Positions 6,266 to 6,456 of a stretch of 6,456 nt of DNA are shown piece after piece. A program made the position numbers and the translations under genes. The first letter of the stretch is position 1; every line of letters begins with the position of its first letter. Location: contig VBPK01000095.1 of NCBI GenBank assembly GCA_005877225.1, forward strand, positions 1 through 6,456, read 5' to 3'. Origin of the DNA: Nitrososphaerota archaeon. Lineage in GTDB: Archaea; Thermoproteota; Nitrososphaeria; Nitrososphaerales; Gagatemarchaeaceae. Below the pieces are notes generated by a model. The model did not search any database, was not told the DNA's origin, and saw only the letters and a list, made by a program, of their open reading frames with translations.

Positions 6266-6447
6266 GCGCCATTTAGCTTTACAGGTTGCCTGCCGGACTC
6301 TCCGCGCATCCCCGAATTGCGGGAGGCCCACCCTAGCTTTTTCACTTATTTTCAAGTCGTACCCAAGGTGAAAAAGCTAGGGTGGGCCTCCCGCAATTCG
6401 GGGATGCGCGGAGAGTCCGGCAGGCAACCTGTAAAGCTAAATGGCGC
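6266..6447. repeat. 80-bp perfect inverted repeat with 22-nt spacer
   Basis: The arms at 6266-6345 and 6368-6447 are exact reverse complements over all 80 positions, checked base by base. The spacer at 6346-6367 is AT-rich on its left side. Reading outward, both arms end in ...AAAGCTAAATGGCGC. They then diverge into TCGCAGAGG on the minus strand and ATCCACGAA on the plus strand. Each arm holds three small hairpins in a row: CAGG-TTG-CCTG (6282-6292), CGGA-CTC-TCCG (6294-6304) and CCCG-AATTG-CGGG (6311-6323), bounded by direct repeats TAGCTTT at 6274-6280 and 6334-6340. It could be two copies of a dispersed palindromic element, a duplicated leader for two divergent genes, the fold-back end of a mobile element, or an assembly artefact near a contig end. 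No transposase is present in the window. Confidence 0.9.
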
Positions 6448-6456
6448 ATCCACGAA

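Noticed and set aside
6346..6367. Invertible promoter between the inverted-repeat arms
   Set aside because: The spacer is only 22 nt, too short to hold a full promoter that could be flipped by a recombinase, and no recombinase gene is present.
6266..6447. tRNA or known structured RNA in the inverted-repeat arms
   Set aside because: I looked for acceptor, T-arm (GGTTCGAATCC-like) and D-arm patterns and for RNase P or SRP signatures and found none. The hairpins are only 3-5 bp each.
1..6456. CRISPR array, transposon genes or defence system
   Set aside because: I saw no regularly spaced repeats, no Cas, TnpB or transposase motifs and no toxin-antitoxin pair. All the long coding frames fit glycan biosynthesis.

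Overview
The window looks like a piece of a surface-glycan or glycosylation locus from a prokaryote of medium GC content. An archaeon is my first guess. AGG makes up roughly a third of the arginine codons in the aminotransferase, start codons include GTG and TTG, and Shine-Dalgarno (SD) sites are patchy. None of this is decisive, and I see no phylogenetic marker. There are no rRNA or tRNA genes, no CRISPR array and no transposase.

Layout, left to right. A DegT/DnrJ/EryC1/StrS-type sugar aminotransferase (10-1170, +) meets head-on, with a 27-nt overlap at the 3' ends, a two-gene minus-strand unit: a left-handed beta-helix acyltransferase (1144-1566) and an NAD-dependent sugar-nucleotide SDR (1563-2600), joined by a GTGA overlap. 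A crowded divergent start region (about 2516-2674) follows. It holds an 8-codon leader ORF with a strong SD, a 15-bp palindrome and an AT-rich patch. A GT-B/GT4-like glycosyltransferase (about 2614-3921, +) comes next, ending inside an imperfect stem-loop. After a 267-nt gap (3922-4188) come a class I SAM methyltransferase (4189-4935, +) and then, convergent to it, a second GT4-like glycosyltransferase (4968-6206, -). The right edge (6266-6447) is an 80-bp perfect inverted repeat around a 22-nt spacer.

How the genes may work together. The SDR (SSSEAYG, YxxxK), the PLP aminotransferase and the hexapeptide acyltransferase match the three-step logic of making an N-acylated amino-deoxy sugar nucleotide: 4,6-dehydration, transamination of the keto sugar, then N-acylation. 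The two glycosyltransferases would add this or other sugars to a lipid carrier or growing chain, and the methyltransferase may modify a sugar. The individual family calls are firm. The exact sugar, the linkage and the C4 position are inferred.

The most unusual feature is the perfect inverted repeat at the right edge. Its two copies carry the same sequence as far as ATGGCGC and then diverge, which argues against a simple fold-back assembly chimera. The start regions of three genes also deserve attention, because SD sites, tiny overlapping ORFs and homopolymer runs suggest leader ORFs, wrong starts or single-base frameshifts.
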